Of a DNA stretch of 64,000 nt, positions 12,162 to 24,844 are shown one piece after another; position 1 is the first letter of the stretch; every line of letters begins with the position of its first letter. The DNA is taken from contig NW_025401104.1 in the NCBI RefSeq assembly GCF_011075055.1, forward strand, positions 494,697 through 558,696, in the 5' to 3' direction. Below the pieces are notes generated by a model. That model was not told the origin of the DNA, did no database searches, and saw only the letters and a list, made by a program, of their open reading frames with translations. Source of the stretch: Mangifera indica (Eukaryota; Streptophyta; Magnoliopsida; Sapindales; Anacardiaceae). The position numbers and the translations under genes were made by a program.

Positions 12162-13426
12162 ATGGAAAAGGCTAAATTTAAGATTCTTTATGGAGAGCAA
12201 TGGATTGAAGGTGATGATATTGTAACAAGATATGTTGATGGGAATAAGATAGGGATGTTGTGAATCTATGACATAAAACTAATGGCAATCTTGTAATTAA
12301 GAGCAAAAGTTTAGGCTATAGTTATTGTTCAGGTGCAGTTTTGTCTTTGCTTGATTAAGTTTTTTAACTAATGGATATTAACCATTAGTTGGTTTTGAGA
12401 AAGAAAAGAGGGAAAGGCATTTTACGTTGGTTGTTTCTTTAGAAGAAAAATAGGTTGCCTTTGGCGTGAATATTATTTTCTCTCTGGGTCCTCATATCTT
12501 CTCTGCTAGGGTTTATAAGAAATGTATGAATCCACTATATTTTCTTAGATCTAGCTATCTAAACACTTGAGTCAGTGTACAAGGTTGTTGTGGTACTCGA
12601 GTTTAGAAAGGACTCGAGTCGGCAAGGCTGGATTCGATTCCGTTTGTGTCTATATTACTAGACTGGCTTCTTAATCTGTAAGTTGTACTATTTTTCTTAC
12701 TAATTAGTGGATTTGCTGGAGGATTCCTCTGCCTTGGATGTAGGGTTCTAATCTTTTGAACCCAAACCAAGTAAATTTGGTGTGTTGATTTGTGTATGGT
12801 TTATCATATGGTTCTTGTGCAATTCTTGACTGAAAATCGGTCCGAATCTTTGATATATATTCAAACTTGGCAAAATAAAACATTAACAGATGTGTGTTAA
12901 CACAAGTATTGATTTTGAAGGATTCATTACGAGAATAAGTTATCATCTAAGACTCGATCAAAGGTAATCAAATATGCACATATTTACCTTAGGTGATGTT
13001 GGTCTAATGGATATTGTAGACGATGATGATCTGAAGTTTCTGATGGTTAAAGCAAGAAGTTTACGAGGATCAACCAAACTCTATGTTAACAAAAGTTCAA
13101 TTGATGAAAAGGGTAATCAACAAGCTAAAGATGTTCATAAGGAAGAAAGGGAGAATCATCCACAAAGTTTCCAAGAGTTTGGTGGGAATTATGGTGATGA
13201 TAATAATCATAACGACGTGGATGAGGATTATGAAGTAGAAGTTAATGAGGAGGATGATGATGATGATAAATTCTCTAGGTTTCATGAGAACATGTACGAT
13301 GTTCCAAGTCAGGACGCTGACAAAAGTCAAAGTCATGCTTATAATGGAGGGCCTGAATGTAGCACAAGATGTCATGGCTCTATAAATATTAGAGCATATC
13401 CAACTGACATAGCAACTGACACATAG
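12162..13426 (+). pseudogene. MuDR-N-terminal-like acidic protein, X1 copy
   Basis: Exon-1-like frame 12162-12263 (MEKAKFKILYGEQWIEGDD…YVDGNKIG) is followed by about 640 bases of intron-like sequence, then a second part to 13426. In the second part a C-to-T change gives TAA just before the ATG at 12974, so only the 150-residue downstream frame is open. This contains HIFTLGDVGLMDIVDDDDLKFLM, KLYVNKS and a long Asp/Glu-rich stretch. The pattern (aromatic-GEQW, Tyr-Val-x-Gly, IVDDDDL, short strand LYV) resembles the N-terminal domain of plant MULE (MuDR) proteins. That is a judgement from memory of the family. No transposase core or SWIM zinc finger follows. Confidence 0.5.
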
Positions 13427-13556
13427 GCATGGCTACCTCATGCATGGTTGTCTATCACTCTAAATTCACATTTTATCATTTATTTAACATTCAATCAATT
13501 ATACATTAATCATAATTATACAAAATGACTATTATGCGCTTGAGAGACACACATAA

Positions 13557-14055
13557 GGGGGTGTTCGGTTTGGATAATGTTTTATTAGCAAAATAGGGAG
13601 ATTACCTTGAAAATAGATTACTGACAAAAAAACTGAATATAAATTATTACTACGTTTCATAAAATTTGGTAAAAATGGATGATATAAATAATTAATGTGT
13701 TTGGTTAACAGTAATAAAATAATGCTAGTAAATTATTTTACTTAAATGCCCTTGAATATTATTATTTTTAAATATTTTTTTATTATTTGTTATATTAATT
13801 AAAAATAAATTTATTTTTGCCTTAAAAATTAATAAATAATAATATTATTATACTAAAATCAATATTAACTTGGCTATCTTTTAATACCTAAGGTAAATAT
13901 GGTAATCAAATTACCACCTATATTATCTGTCATGTTAGTATTAGTAATAAAAAATTGTTATAATCTATTATTACTGACAAACAAAAAAAGGTAATGTAAG
14001 TAATAAAAGATAAATTATCAAGGTAATCTTTAAAACATGCCAACCAAATGACCCC
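13557..14055. mobile_element. Tourist-like MITE (PIF/Harbinger type), X1 copy
   Basis: The left end is GGGGGTGTTCGGTTTGG and the reverse complement of the right end is GGGGTCATTTGGTTGG. Both sides are flanked by TAA, the 3-bp duplication typical of PIF/Harbinger. About 499 bases, AT-rich, non-coding, with internal GGTAAT/ATTACC arms. The same insertion at the same site is present in X2 and X3, so it predates the module duplications. Confidence 0.75.
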
Positions 14056-16917
14056 TAAGTGTTACAAGAGATGACCTAAGACACCAATGAGGAGACGACT
14101 ATCAACATCAAAGTACAAAGAAGATGATATGCAAGTAAGGGATTTTAACTAGGAGTCTTAATTTAAAAAGATAGAATGCATAACTTAAAGTTGCTGAAGC
14201 GAAAACACCTTTCAAAACATGTAATGCTTCTAAGATTTTTTATTAATTTTTTAAACGAATCTAAAAGTTTCTAAAACCAATTTACAAAACGATATTATTT
14301 TGCCTATTATTTAGGTAAATCGACATTGTTAATGAGCTACAAACTCAAACAATGCATTCGAGCCATCGATTTGAGTCATAATTCAAATCGAACTATTTTT
14401 ATTCGAGTCAATCTCAAGCAAACCTTAATTTCAACTCGACGAATTTTAGCTGAATTCTAGATAGATTATTTTTTATTCAAGTTAAGCTCGAGCAGAGAGA
14501 TGTTCAGGGTCAGTTCGGTTCATGTCCATCTCTAGTCTTTTATATATCCATAAGACCAATAACGACAGATTTTTAAGTTTTATAGTAAGAAATTTAAAAT
14601 TTTGTTATTGAAAGTATAAATTCGTTTAGTTTTAACAAGAATATACATAATTAGTCGTTAAAATTATAAATATAGTATTTATAACAACAAAATATTTATC
14701 ATCTCATTAATTTTTTCTCACTAAAGGCTCCCTATAGTTAGTAAATACAAGTATGAGAATTATACGGGTATGATACAATGAATAGTAAAAAATATGTTTG
14801 TAAGAAAATAGTCATAAAACTCGGATATGGGAAAAATTCAAAACACGCATATACGGGTTTAATATGGCATATTTTTAATAATATATTTCTAAAAATACAA
14901 CAATATTAATTATAGTTTTAACACTTTTCATGAAATCAGTGGCTGAAATAGATATAAAAATTTGTATATGGAGTATTTAATTAGTTATTAAAGCTAATGT
15001 AACATAATACATCATATTTAATCATTGCAAAATTAGGCGAATATACAACAAGATTAATGAATGATTGATGCCTCAAATCAACTCATATATTAAATATTAA
15101 AAGAATTTTAAACATGATGAAACTATAAACAACAAAGGAAAAGACAATGAAAATTTACATATTCGGAGAATAACGAAGATGAAAAATTGAGCTGGACAAA
15201 AAGAAAAATTCAATCTAGTGTAAAAAGAATTATGTGAAAAACTGTGTACTGCTGTTATAAATATGAACTTGATGTGATGAATAAAAAGTTTAGAAATTTG
15301 AAAAAAAAAAAATGGGTTTTTTTTAATGACAATATGGCAATTAGTTGAAAATTAAAAAATATTTTCATGCTTTAGACTTAGGTATCAAAACGACGTGTTT
15401 AATAATAAAATATTCATTCAGTATAGAAACCTGCCAAATACATGTTTAATAATATGCGAATTAAATGCGTTTTCAACTAACCACCACCCTACCCTTTTTT
15501 TTTTTTGGGGGGACTAAAAAAGAAAACCTTATAAATGGTAATTAAAATTTTATAATAAAAGGGCCATTTTCACTAACGTGTCAGAGGGAAATTGAAAACT
15601 TTCCATTAACGAGTTTTTATATACGAAGGGAAACGAAATTCATTTATAAGAACTAATAAAAATTTATTCTATTTTCCATGGGAAATTTCCCAGATGCGTG
15701 TACACATCATGCAAGGAATTCATATATGATGAATTCTCTATGGTCATTATCGTGAACAATATGCAAATAGAGAACTATTCTCTACCCTATTGACAAGTTT
15801 TAGTGTTTATCTTTTCATTGAATTTTCACATATTTATTTGGTGGCGTTTAATTCCACCAATATTATTGAATTTTAAACATGTTGATCTGTACTGTGGTCT
15901 CTCTGTAGTATTAAGAAATCTGTATTATGAGTTCTACAAATACGGTAATTTTTTGAAAAGAAAATGTAGAACACTGAATCAAATATACCTCTTGTAGTAC
16001 TTGAAGTTCCTCACAACAGACTCTCGGATTTCTATTTTTTTTTTTTTTTAAAAGTCTGTCTCACTTTACACAATTTATATTTTAATGGTAGATTAAGAAA
16101 AAAGTGTTAAAACTGGTAAGACAGTAGGACAACTGAAAGATTAGGGCAGAAAAATATCAAGATAGGTCACATAAAAATTTGGGGAAGGAATAATTGAATG
16201 GCAGTCAATAAAATGGTGGCTTAGTAGTCGCATCAAACACCATCATTTTGTGATCCACAAAACCACATTGTTTTGTTTAGTTAGAAATTAAAAAAATAGC
16301 GTTGTGTAGGATACTCAAGAATTCATGGGTCAACTTTGATTTCTTAGAGAGATGAATTAAAATTAGACCAAGACCCTACTAGTTCCGCCAAAATTTCAAC
16401 TAAAGTATATCCAATATTTGTCAATTCAGATAGAAACCAGAATTTATAATCGGATACCTAGTGATTTCAACTCCAATCATGTAATTTGCTCTTAACCCTA
16501 GCGGAGACTAAGCCACAGGGAGTTGGGTAGGGGTTGAAGCCCCCACTAACTTAATAATTTTTAAAAATGTACTCTTCGACTCTTATGTTAATTAATTTAT
16601 TTTCTAGTAATATATGAGAAAATTGATTTGTAAAAAATATTATTTCAATTAGTAAGTCATCAAAGTGAAAAAGAAAATCTCAAATATGGAATTTTACTAA
16701 AGTTTAAACTACGAAATTGGAAATACTTTTCAAAGTTATTGAAAATTGGAAATAATTTTCAAAGTTATTGCACCGCACAACACTTTCAAAGTGATTCGAC
16801 AAAATTACATGCATAGAAAAAACTTTTTCCAGGAAAATTGGCACCTTAACATCTCTAATTTGCTATAAATATGTCTATATAATCAATATACCATATTCTC
16901 AAGCACAATCAATAAAA

Positions 16918-17418
16918 ATGGCTGGCAAGTTCCCATCTGCGTACTTTCTGGTAACCTTGCTTTTAATTCTCCTCTTCTCTTCAACGATTTTTCCTTTTGC
17001 AGAAGCAGCAAAAACCAGTGAGTCAATCTTCTTTATATATTTCTCTTCAAATTCATATATTTTCTTTAATTAGTTCATTTAATTTAAAACAATGGATTTG
17101 CACATTGTGAGTGAGTCTATGCTTACGCTTGTGGAATCACCACAAACAAGTGAGCCCATTTCATTATATTAATTTCCTTCTATTAATGTCTCTTTGTGTA
17201 AAATAAATTCATGAGTATATTCATAATTATGCAAGATAAATGATTCAACTGATAACAAAGCAATAATTTCGATGATTTTTGTAGAAGAGAAGACGGCAGC
17301 AGCACATGGCCACATGATTAATGGAATTAATTACTCTATTAAAATCGGTGTTCCAGGAAGCCCCTCGCCACCTGACAATCATAGTAACGTTCCGAATAAT
17401 CCCATCAATGTCCCATAA
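16918..17418 (+). CDS. Secreted small peptide precursor, subtype A (PA2)
   Basis: Exons 16918-17017 and 17285-17418; 77 residues. It differs from PA1 only in the tail, where Pro replaces Leu73. The signal peptide, AEA cleavage motif and core SIKIGVPGSPSPPDNH are identical, and the promoter from the TATA box to the ATG is the same as PA1's. It sits at the end of X1 and is followed by a D spacer that is cut off at about 19625, so this copy has no BIO2 downstream. Confidence 0.72.
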
Positions 17419-19625
17419 CAAAGTGATGCATGAGGTGCCGAGTTGCTCAATCAATCAGCTTTTGCTATTAAAATAAGTGTTTCGTTAATGTATTTGATTT
17501 TTAAGATTCTACTCCAAGTTGGTTTATCATGTATGCTATATTTGTCTACATATAAATATTATGCATAATTTATATAAATGTTGTTTACATAATGCCTTCG
17601 TATTATTCTAAATTAATATTGGTCGTCTTCTTTAGTTTATAGTCAATTCTTGTAATATCCATGGTTTCACAGTTTTCTCTAATCATAAGAATTGATTTAG
17701 AAGAAAATTTATATGGTTAGATTAGGGTTTTTTTATCTCTATAAAGTTTATTGACAACACTGTGTTTTCACTTTTAAGTTTTAATAGTTAAATTAATAAG
17801 TAGAGACAATATTGTATTCATTCGAAGAATGGAGAATCCAAATTTAATTCGGCTATATAACACCTTTCAATGAAAGAAGAGATAAAGATATTTTGAAAAA
17901 CTATCATTCTGTAAATATATTTTTTAATTTAATTCAAAGATATTTAAATTTAATTCGGCCATACAAAATCTTTCAAAGAAGGATGAGAGAAAGATTGTTT
18001 TTTTACTGTCTATAGCCAATTCAAAGATATTTTAATTAGATGATTTACTCAAGCCTCAAAGACAAAGATGAGATTCTAGAAAAGATGTCTGAATGTGTTT
18101 ATATAAGAAGTTTTTTGGATACTAGACTGCTATGATAAGAGCGTTTCTAAAACTTTGAAGCGCTTTTATAACACCACCTTGATTGTATTATTTATCGTTG
18201 ATGCCTCATCAAACTTCATGCAATTAATTTTCTTAGGTGTCAAATCCCTCCTAGGGGTTCCATCTACAATATTATAATAATAAATAGACTTGTTAATTAT
18301 AACTACTTTGACTATTGACTCAATATTTTCATCTAATAAACTAGTAGAAAAATACACTTGTATATATCAACAATAGGCATCGTATTGGCTTCCTTGGCAA
18401 CTCAATCCCCAAATTTGATTATGCCATAAACTTTTATGTTTGAAAATAGTTCTAGTTTAAGCATTTTAGTTTCATGTTTATGTCTATCTAATGGGAACTA
18501 TTTTACTAATTCAAATATCAAACAAGACCTCTTAAACTATTTATATTTTGTAAATGGGTTTAACAAATCACGAACTTTTGTTATAATAAAATTATGCATA
18601 CATATTTTAAAACACAATTTAGATATACAAATAATGTGTCATTATATGATTGGATAATTATAAATCAAAGATAAAGTAATAGTCAATTACATAGTGACAT
18701 ATTGTCTATGTACTTAAATTATATACCAAAAATATGTACACATAATATTGTTTTTTTTTTTATAATAACATTTTTCAGTTTGATTTTCCACAATATTGTG
18801 GTCACATATTTTGCATTATGTGATCATATTCCTATAAGGAATTTGTATCTTTTAGATATATCATTCTCTGTATCTATTGATATGGTACCATTTTGATCTT
18901 AATTTTTTTATATTATACTATCTTTTGATAAATAATTTTTATAATCATTATCTTTTGATATGATTAGGCACGTTGATTGGGTCAAGCAAGCTTGAAACTT
19001 AATTGTTCAACTCATAAGAAAATCCTCTTTGGAAAGAATAGAATTTCGGTCTTTGGCTTACCTAAACAAAAAAATTTATTCATTAATTTCTCAAGCTTAG
19101 GCTTGAACAAAGGTTGCTCAAGCCTAAGCCCTGTAAGACCCCAAAAATATAGTGTTAACTTATGTTGATGTTGTGTTTAAATAGTATTTGTTAATTTGTT
19201 TCACGTTTGAATTGGAATAAGTTTAAAATAAGCTTATATATTAAATACAAAGTTACTCAATCAAAGTAGGTGAACATAGGGCCACAATCAAACAAAGTAT
19301 TGATTGGTTCAAGCTCTACTCAATCACATTTAGGTCTAACTAGAGCTTGGAAGTTTTTTACTCGAGCTCTAACTTACCATTAAACTTCAAAACTAACTCA
19401 ACTAGTCAAATTATTGTTAAACTTCAAAACTAATATATTTATCAATAATATTTAAAATCATGGTGTAAGATTTTTGTGGTGTAAATACAATATTTTCAAC
19501 TTCTAAAGGTGTATTGATATTTTATTTTAGCCGAGTCGTAAGCTCGCAAACTCATTCAGCTATGCAATAACAAGCTCAAGCTTGAACTTAGCTCAATAAT
19601 AATTTACCCAAGTCCCATGTAGCTC
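17419..19625. other. Truncated D spacer after PA2, no gene seen
   Basis: Colinear with 3115-5320 and 32198-34395. It ends abruptly after GTCCCATGTAGCTCAA, where the sequence switches to the middle of an X module (equivalent to about 11390). Short open frames inside are shared with the other D copies and show no family match. Confidence 0.65.
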
Positions 19626-20414
19626 AATAATAATTTTTGTTGTTATTTTATGTTGATACACTATTTAATATTGTGATTTCATATTGTTTATTGTTTAAAA
19701 TTGTTATAATATTGTTTAATATTGTATTGATAGTTAAAAAATATAAAAATTCAGGTTTAGATAAAAATCAGATGAAGAACAGGTTGGCATTAACGCCAAC
19801 CTCCTGAATTTTATTTTTATGTCTATTTAAACGTAGTTTTTATTCCTCTCAATTCTTTTGTCCATCCTCTGGTGTTTAGGAAGTGGTGGTGGAGTTCCTA
19901 GGTTGGTGGATTTATCCTTTATGCCTTGGCTATGCTTATGTTCCAATTTGATGCCATTTCAATCTGTGTACTGTTTTCTTTATCTTAGCAGAGAGTTACA
20001 TAAAAATTACAAAATTACCGCTACCATCTTCTTCCATTTTTGATTGTCTTGCCTTGATCATAATTTATACATCATTTGATGATATGATAGTTTAATGTGT
20101 TATAAATATATGTGTATGAAGCTTCGCCGCATTGGTTTGCATTTAAGGCCTAATTTGAAGAAATTGTAAAGTAATGCAATTTGGAGTGAATAATATTTTC
20201 TAGCTCACCCCTTTTGGATTTATTCCTCATGCATGGTGTTATGCATCAGTTTGGTACAAGAGCATTGGTTGTTTGTGCAAGCTAATTGTGATATTTTTCA
20301 TTTTAGAGTTATTTTTTTCCTAAAGATACTGTTCACCAGTGAGTACTGTTCACAACACATAAACTTTGCCTAAACATAGGTGTTTTTATGTTTTTAGGTT
20401 TATTTTTAGTCAAG

Positions 20415-21051
20415 ATGGAAAAAAGCTATATTTAAGATTCTTTATGGAGAGCAATGGATTGAAGGTGATGATAATGTGACAAGATATGTTGACAAGAATA
20501 AGAGAAGGATGTGTGTTAACAGAAGTATTGATTTTGAAGGATTCATTGCGAGAACAAGTTATAGTCTAAGACTCAATCGAAGGCAATCAAATATGCACAT
20601 ATTTACCCTAGGTGATGAGGGTCTAATGGATATGGTAGACGATGATGATCTGAAGTTATTCATGGTTAAAGCAAGAAGTTTACGAGGATCAACCAAACTC
20701 TATGTTAACAAAAGTCCAATTGATGAAAGGGGCAATCAACAAGCTGAATATGTTCATAAGGAAGAAAGGGAGAATCATCCATAAAGTTTCCAAGAGTTTG
20801 GTGGGAATTATGGTGATGATAATAATGATAACGTCATGGATGAGGATTATGAAGTAGAGGTTAATGAAGAGGAGGATGATGGTGATAAATTCTCTAGGTT
20901 TGATCAGAACATGTACAATGTTCCAAGTCAGGACGCTGGGAAAAGTCAAAGTCATGCTTATAATGAAGGGGCTAAATGTAGCACAAGACGTCACGACTTT
21001 ATAAATATTAGAACATATCCAACTGACATAGCAACTGACACACAGGCATGA
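20415..21051 (+). pseudogene. MuDR-N-terminal-like acidic protein, intronless X2 copy
   Basis: Exon-1-like and exon-2-like parts are fused without the intron-like segment found in X1 and X3 (junction near 20508, …NKRRMCVNRSIDFEG…). An extra A after ATGGAAAAA shifts the start frame. A stop TAA at 20782-20784 replaces CAA of the other copies, and a second frame continues to 21051 with the acidic stretch and the ending TDIATDT-QA. The gene is dead here. Confidence 0.5.
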
Positions 21052-21175
21052 CTACCTCATGCATGGTTGTCTACCACTCTAAATTCACATTTTATCATTT
21101 GTTTAACATTCAATCAATTGTACATTAATCATAATTATACAAAATGACTATTATGCACTTAAGAGATACACATAA

Positions 21176-21663
21176 GGGGCGTTTGGTTTGGATAATGTTT
21201 TATTATCAAATTGGGGAGATAACCTTGAAGATAAATTACTGAGAAAATTATTGGGTATAAATTATCACTACGTTTCATAAAAGTTGATAAAAATAGATGA
21301 CATAAAAATTAATGTGTTTGGTTAACAGTAATAAAAAAAATACTAGTAAATTATTTTACTTAAATGCCTTTGAATATAAATATTTTTTTATTATTTGTTA
21401 TATTAATTAAAAATAAATTTATTTTTGTCTTAAAAATTAATAAATAATATTATTATTATAATAAAATCAAGATTAACTTAGTAATATTTTAATACCTAGG
21501 GTAAAGGTGGTAATCAGATTACCACATATATTACTTGTCATGTCAGTATTGGTAATAGAAACTTACTGTAATCTTTTATTACTAACAAATCAAACGAGAT
21601 AATGTAAGTAATAAAATATAGATTACCAAGGTAATCTTTAAAACACTCTAACCAAACGACCCC
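21176..21663. mobile_element. Tourist-like MITE, X2 copy
   Basis: Ends are GGGGCGTTTGGTTTGG and, reverse-complemented, GGGGTCGTTTGGTT, with TAA on each side. It occupies the same insertion site as in X1 and X3. Its ends are the closest pair of the three copies to a perfect inverted repeat. Confidence 0.75.
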
Positions 21664-24352
21664 TAAGTGTTACAAGAGATGACCTAAGACACCACTATCA
21701 ACATCAAAGTACAAAGAAGATGATATGCAAGTAAGGGATTTTAACTAGGAGTCTTAATTAAAAAAGATAGAATGCATAACTTAAAGTTGCTGAAGCGGAA
21801 ACACCTTTCAAAACATGCAATGCTTCTCAGATTTTTTATTAATTTTTTAAACGAACCTGAAAGTTTCTAAAACCAATTTACAAAACGATATTGTTTTACC
21901 TATTATTTAGGTAAATCGACATTGTTAATGAGCTACAAACTCAAACAATGCATTCGAGCCATCGATTTGAGTCATAATTCAAATCGAACTATTTTTATTC
22001 GAGTCAATCTCAAGCAAACCTTAATTTCAACTCGACGAATTTTAGCTTAATTCTAGGTAGATTATTTTTTATTCAAGTTAAACTCGAGCAGAGAAATGTT
22101 CAAGGCCAGTTCGGTTCATGTCCATCTCTAGTCTTTTATATATCCATAAGACCAATAACGACAGATTTTTAAGTTTTATAGTAAGAAATTTAAAATTTTG
22201 TTATTGAAAGTATAAATTCGTTTAGTTTTAACAAGAATATACATAATTAGTCGTTAAAATTATAAATATAGTATTTATAACAACAAAATATTTATCATCT
22301 CATTAATTTTTTCTCACTAAAGGCCCCCTATAGCTAGTAAATACAAGTATGAGAATTATACGGGTATGATACAGTGAATAGTAAAAAATATGTTTGTAAG
22401 AAAATAGTCATAAAACTCGGATATGGGAAAAATTTGTATATAAAGTATTTAATTAGTTATTAAAGCTAATGTAACATAATACATCATATTCAATCATTGC
22501 AAAATTAGGCGAATATACAACAAGATTAATGAATGATTGATGCCTCAAATCAACTCATATATTAAACATTAAAAGAATTTTAAACATGGCGAAACTATAA
22601 ACAACAAAGGAAAAGACAATGAAAGTTTACATATTTGAAGAATAACGAAGATGAAAAATTGAGCCAGACAAAACAAAAAAATCAATCTAGTGTAAAAAGA
22701 ATTATGTGAAAAAATGTTTACTACTGTTATAAACACGAACTTGATGTTATGAATTGAAAGGTTAGAAATTTGAAAAAAAAAATCGGTTTTTTTAAATGAC
22801 AATATGGTAATTAGTTGAGAATTAAAAAATATTTTCATACTTTGGACTTAGGTATCAAAACGATGTGTTTAATAATAAAATATTCATTCAACACAGAAAC
22901 CTGCAAAATACATGTTTAATAATATGCGAATTAAATGCGTTTTTTACTAACCACCACCCTACCCTTTTTTTTTTTTCGTGGTGACTCAAAAAGAAAACCT
23001 TATACATGGTAATTAAAATTTTATAATAAAAGGGCCATTTTCACTAACGTGTTAGAGGGAAATTGAAAACTTTCCATTAACGAGTTTTTATATACGAGGG
23101 GAAACGAAATTCATTTATAAGAACTAATAAAAATTTATTCTATTTTCCAAGGGAAATTTCCCAGATGCGTGTACACATCATGCAAGGAATTCATATACGA
23201 TGAATTCTTTATGGTCATTATCGTGAACAATATGCAAATAGAGAACTATTCTCTGCCCTATTGACAAGTTTTAGTGTTTAACTTTTCACGAATTTTCACA
23301 TATTTATTTGGTGGCGTTTAATTCCACCAGTATTATTGAATTTTAAACATGTTGATTTGTACTGTGGTCTCTTTGTAGTATAAAGAAATCTGTATTATGA
23401 GTTACAGAAGAACGGAAATTTTTTCGAAAAGAAAATGTAGAACACTGATGCATATATACCTCTTGTAGTACTTGAAGTTCCTCACAGCAGACTCTCGGAT
23501 TTCTAATTTTTTTTTTAACTCTGTCTCACTTTACACAATTTATATTCTAATTGTAGACGAAGAAAAAGATGTTAAAACTGGTAAGGCAGTAGGACAACTC
23601 AAAGATTAGGGCAGAAAAATATCAAGATAGGTCATATAAAAATTTGAGGAAGGAATAATTGAATGGCAGCGGATAAAATTGTGGCTTAGTAGTTGCATCG
23701 AACACCAACATTTTGTGATCCACAAACGACATTGTTTTCTTAGTTAGAATTAAAAATAAATAAAGTTATGCTAGATACTCAACAATTTATGGGTCAGTTT
23801 TGATTTCTTAGAGAGAGGAATCAAAATTAGACCAAGACTGTGTTGGTTCTCCCAAAATTTTTTACTAAAGTATACCCAATATTTGTCAATTCACATAGAA
23901 ACCAGAATTGGTGATCGGATATATAGTGATTCCAACTCCAATCATGTAATTTCCTTTTAACCCTAGCTGAGGCTGAGCCACAAAGGGCTGAGAGGGGGCT
24001 TGACTTAATAATTTTTAAAAATGTACCCTTAGACTCTTATGTTAAAGAACGCCCATTATTACCTTTATTTATTTTCAACTAATTTATGAGAAAATTGATT
24101 TGTAAAAGATATTATTTCAATTAGTAAATCATCAAAGTGCAAAATAAAATCTCAAATATAAAGTTTTACCAAAGTTTAAACTTCGAAATTGGAAATAACT
24201 TTCAAAGTTATTGCACCCCACAACACTTTCAATGTCATTTGACAAAATTACATGCATAGAAAAAAAAATTTCCATGCACCTAAACACGTCTAATTTGCTA
24301 TAAATATGTCTACATAATCGATATACCATATTCTCAGGCATAATCAATAAAA

Positions 24353-24844
24353 ATGGCTGCCAAGTTCCCATCTGTGTACTTTCTGGTTACTTTGCTTTTA
24401 ACTCTCCTCTTCTCTTCAACGATTCTTCCGTTTGCGGAAGCAGCAAAAACCAGTGAGTCAATCTTCTATATATATTTCTCTTCAAACTCATATATTTTCT
24501 TTAATTAGTTCATTAATTTAAAACAATGGATTTGTACATTGTGAGTGAGTCTACGCTTACGCTTGTTGGAATCACCACAAACAAGTGAGCCCATTTGTTT
24601 ATATTAATTTCCATCAATTAATATCTCTTTGTATAAAATAAATTCATGTGTATATTCATAATTATGCAAGATAAATGATTCAACTGATAACAAAGCAATA
24701 ATTTTGATAATTTTTGTAGAAGAGAAGACGGCAACAGCACATGGCCACATGATTAATAGAATGAATTACTCTATTAAAGTCGGCGTTATAGGAAGCCCCT
24801 CACCACCTGACAATCACGGTCTCGGTGCTATCAATAACCCATAA
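24353..24844 (+). CDS. Secreted small peptide precursor, subtype B (PB2)
   Basis: Exons 24353-24452 and 24720-24844; 74 residues. The signal peptide differs from subtype A at a few hydrophobic positions but keeps AEA at 28-30. The core is NYSIKVGVIGSPSPPDNH at 49-66, and the tail is GLGAINNP instead of SNVPNN-INVP. So the core up to His66 is held while the tail has changed both sequence and length. The TATA box lies 54 bases upstream, as in subtype A. It is the only B copy with its own start. Confidence 0.72.

Larger units (their letters stand above)
10570..16860 (+). repeat. X1: full copy of array module X
   Basis: About 6.3 kb holding the acidic reading frame (12162-13426), a Tourist-like MITE (13557-14055) and a 2.8 kb AT-rich stretch with no gene. 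It ends at the promoter of PA2. It is repeated as X3 (about 25340-31640) and more distantly as X2 (19630-24300). Around 14390-14535 is one end of a hAT-like relic (reverse complement begins CTAGAGATGGACATGAACCG), also present in X2 and X3. Confidence 0.85.
19630..24300 (+). repeat. X2: diverged, 5'-truncated copy of module X
   Basis: It begins inside X at the equivalent of 11390 and runs to the promoter of PB2. It carries more substitutions against X1 and X3 than those two carry against each other. It lacks the roughly 640-base intron-like segment of the acidic gene and a 124-base stretch near 22434. It therefore marks an older lineage, associated with the B-type peptide gene. Confidence 0.8.

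Noticed and set aside
13097..13375. Ile-rich minus-strand frame opposite the acidic gene (also 20689 and 27852)
   Set aside because: It is produced by the complement of the GAT/GAA-rich acidic stretch; the hydrophobicity is an artefact.
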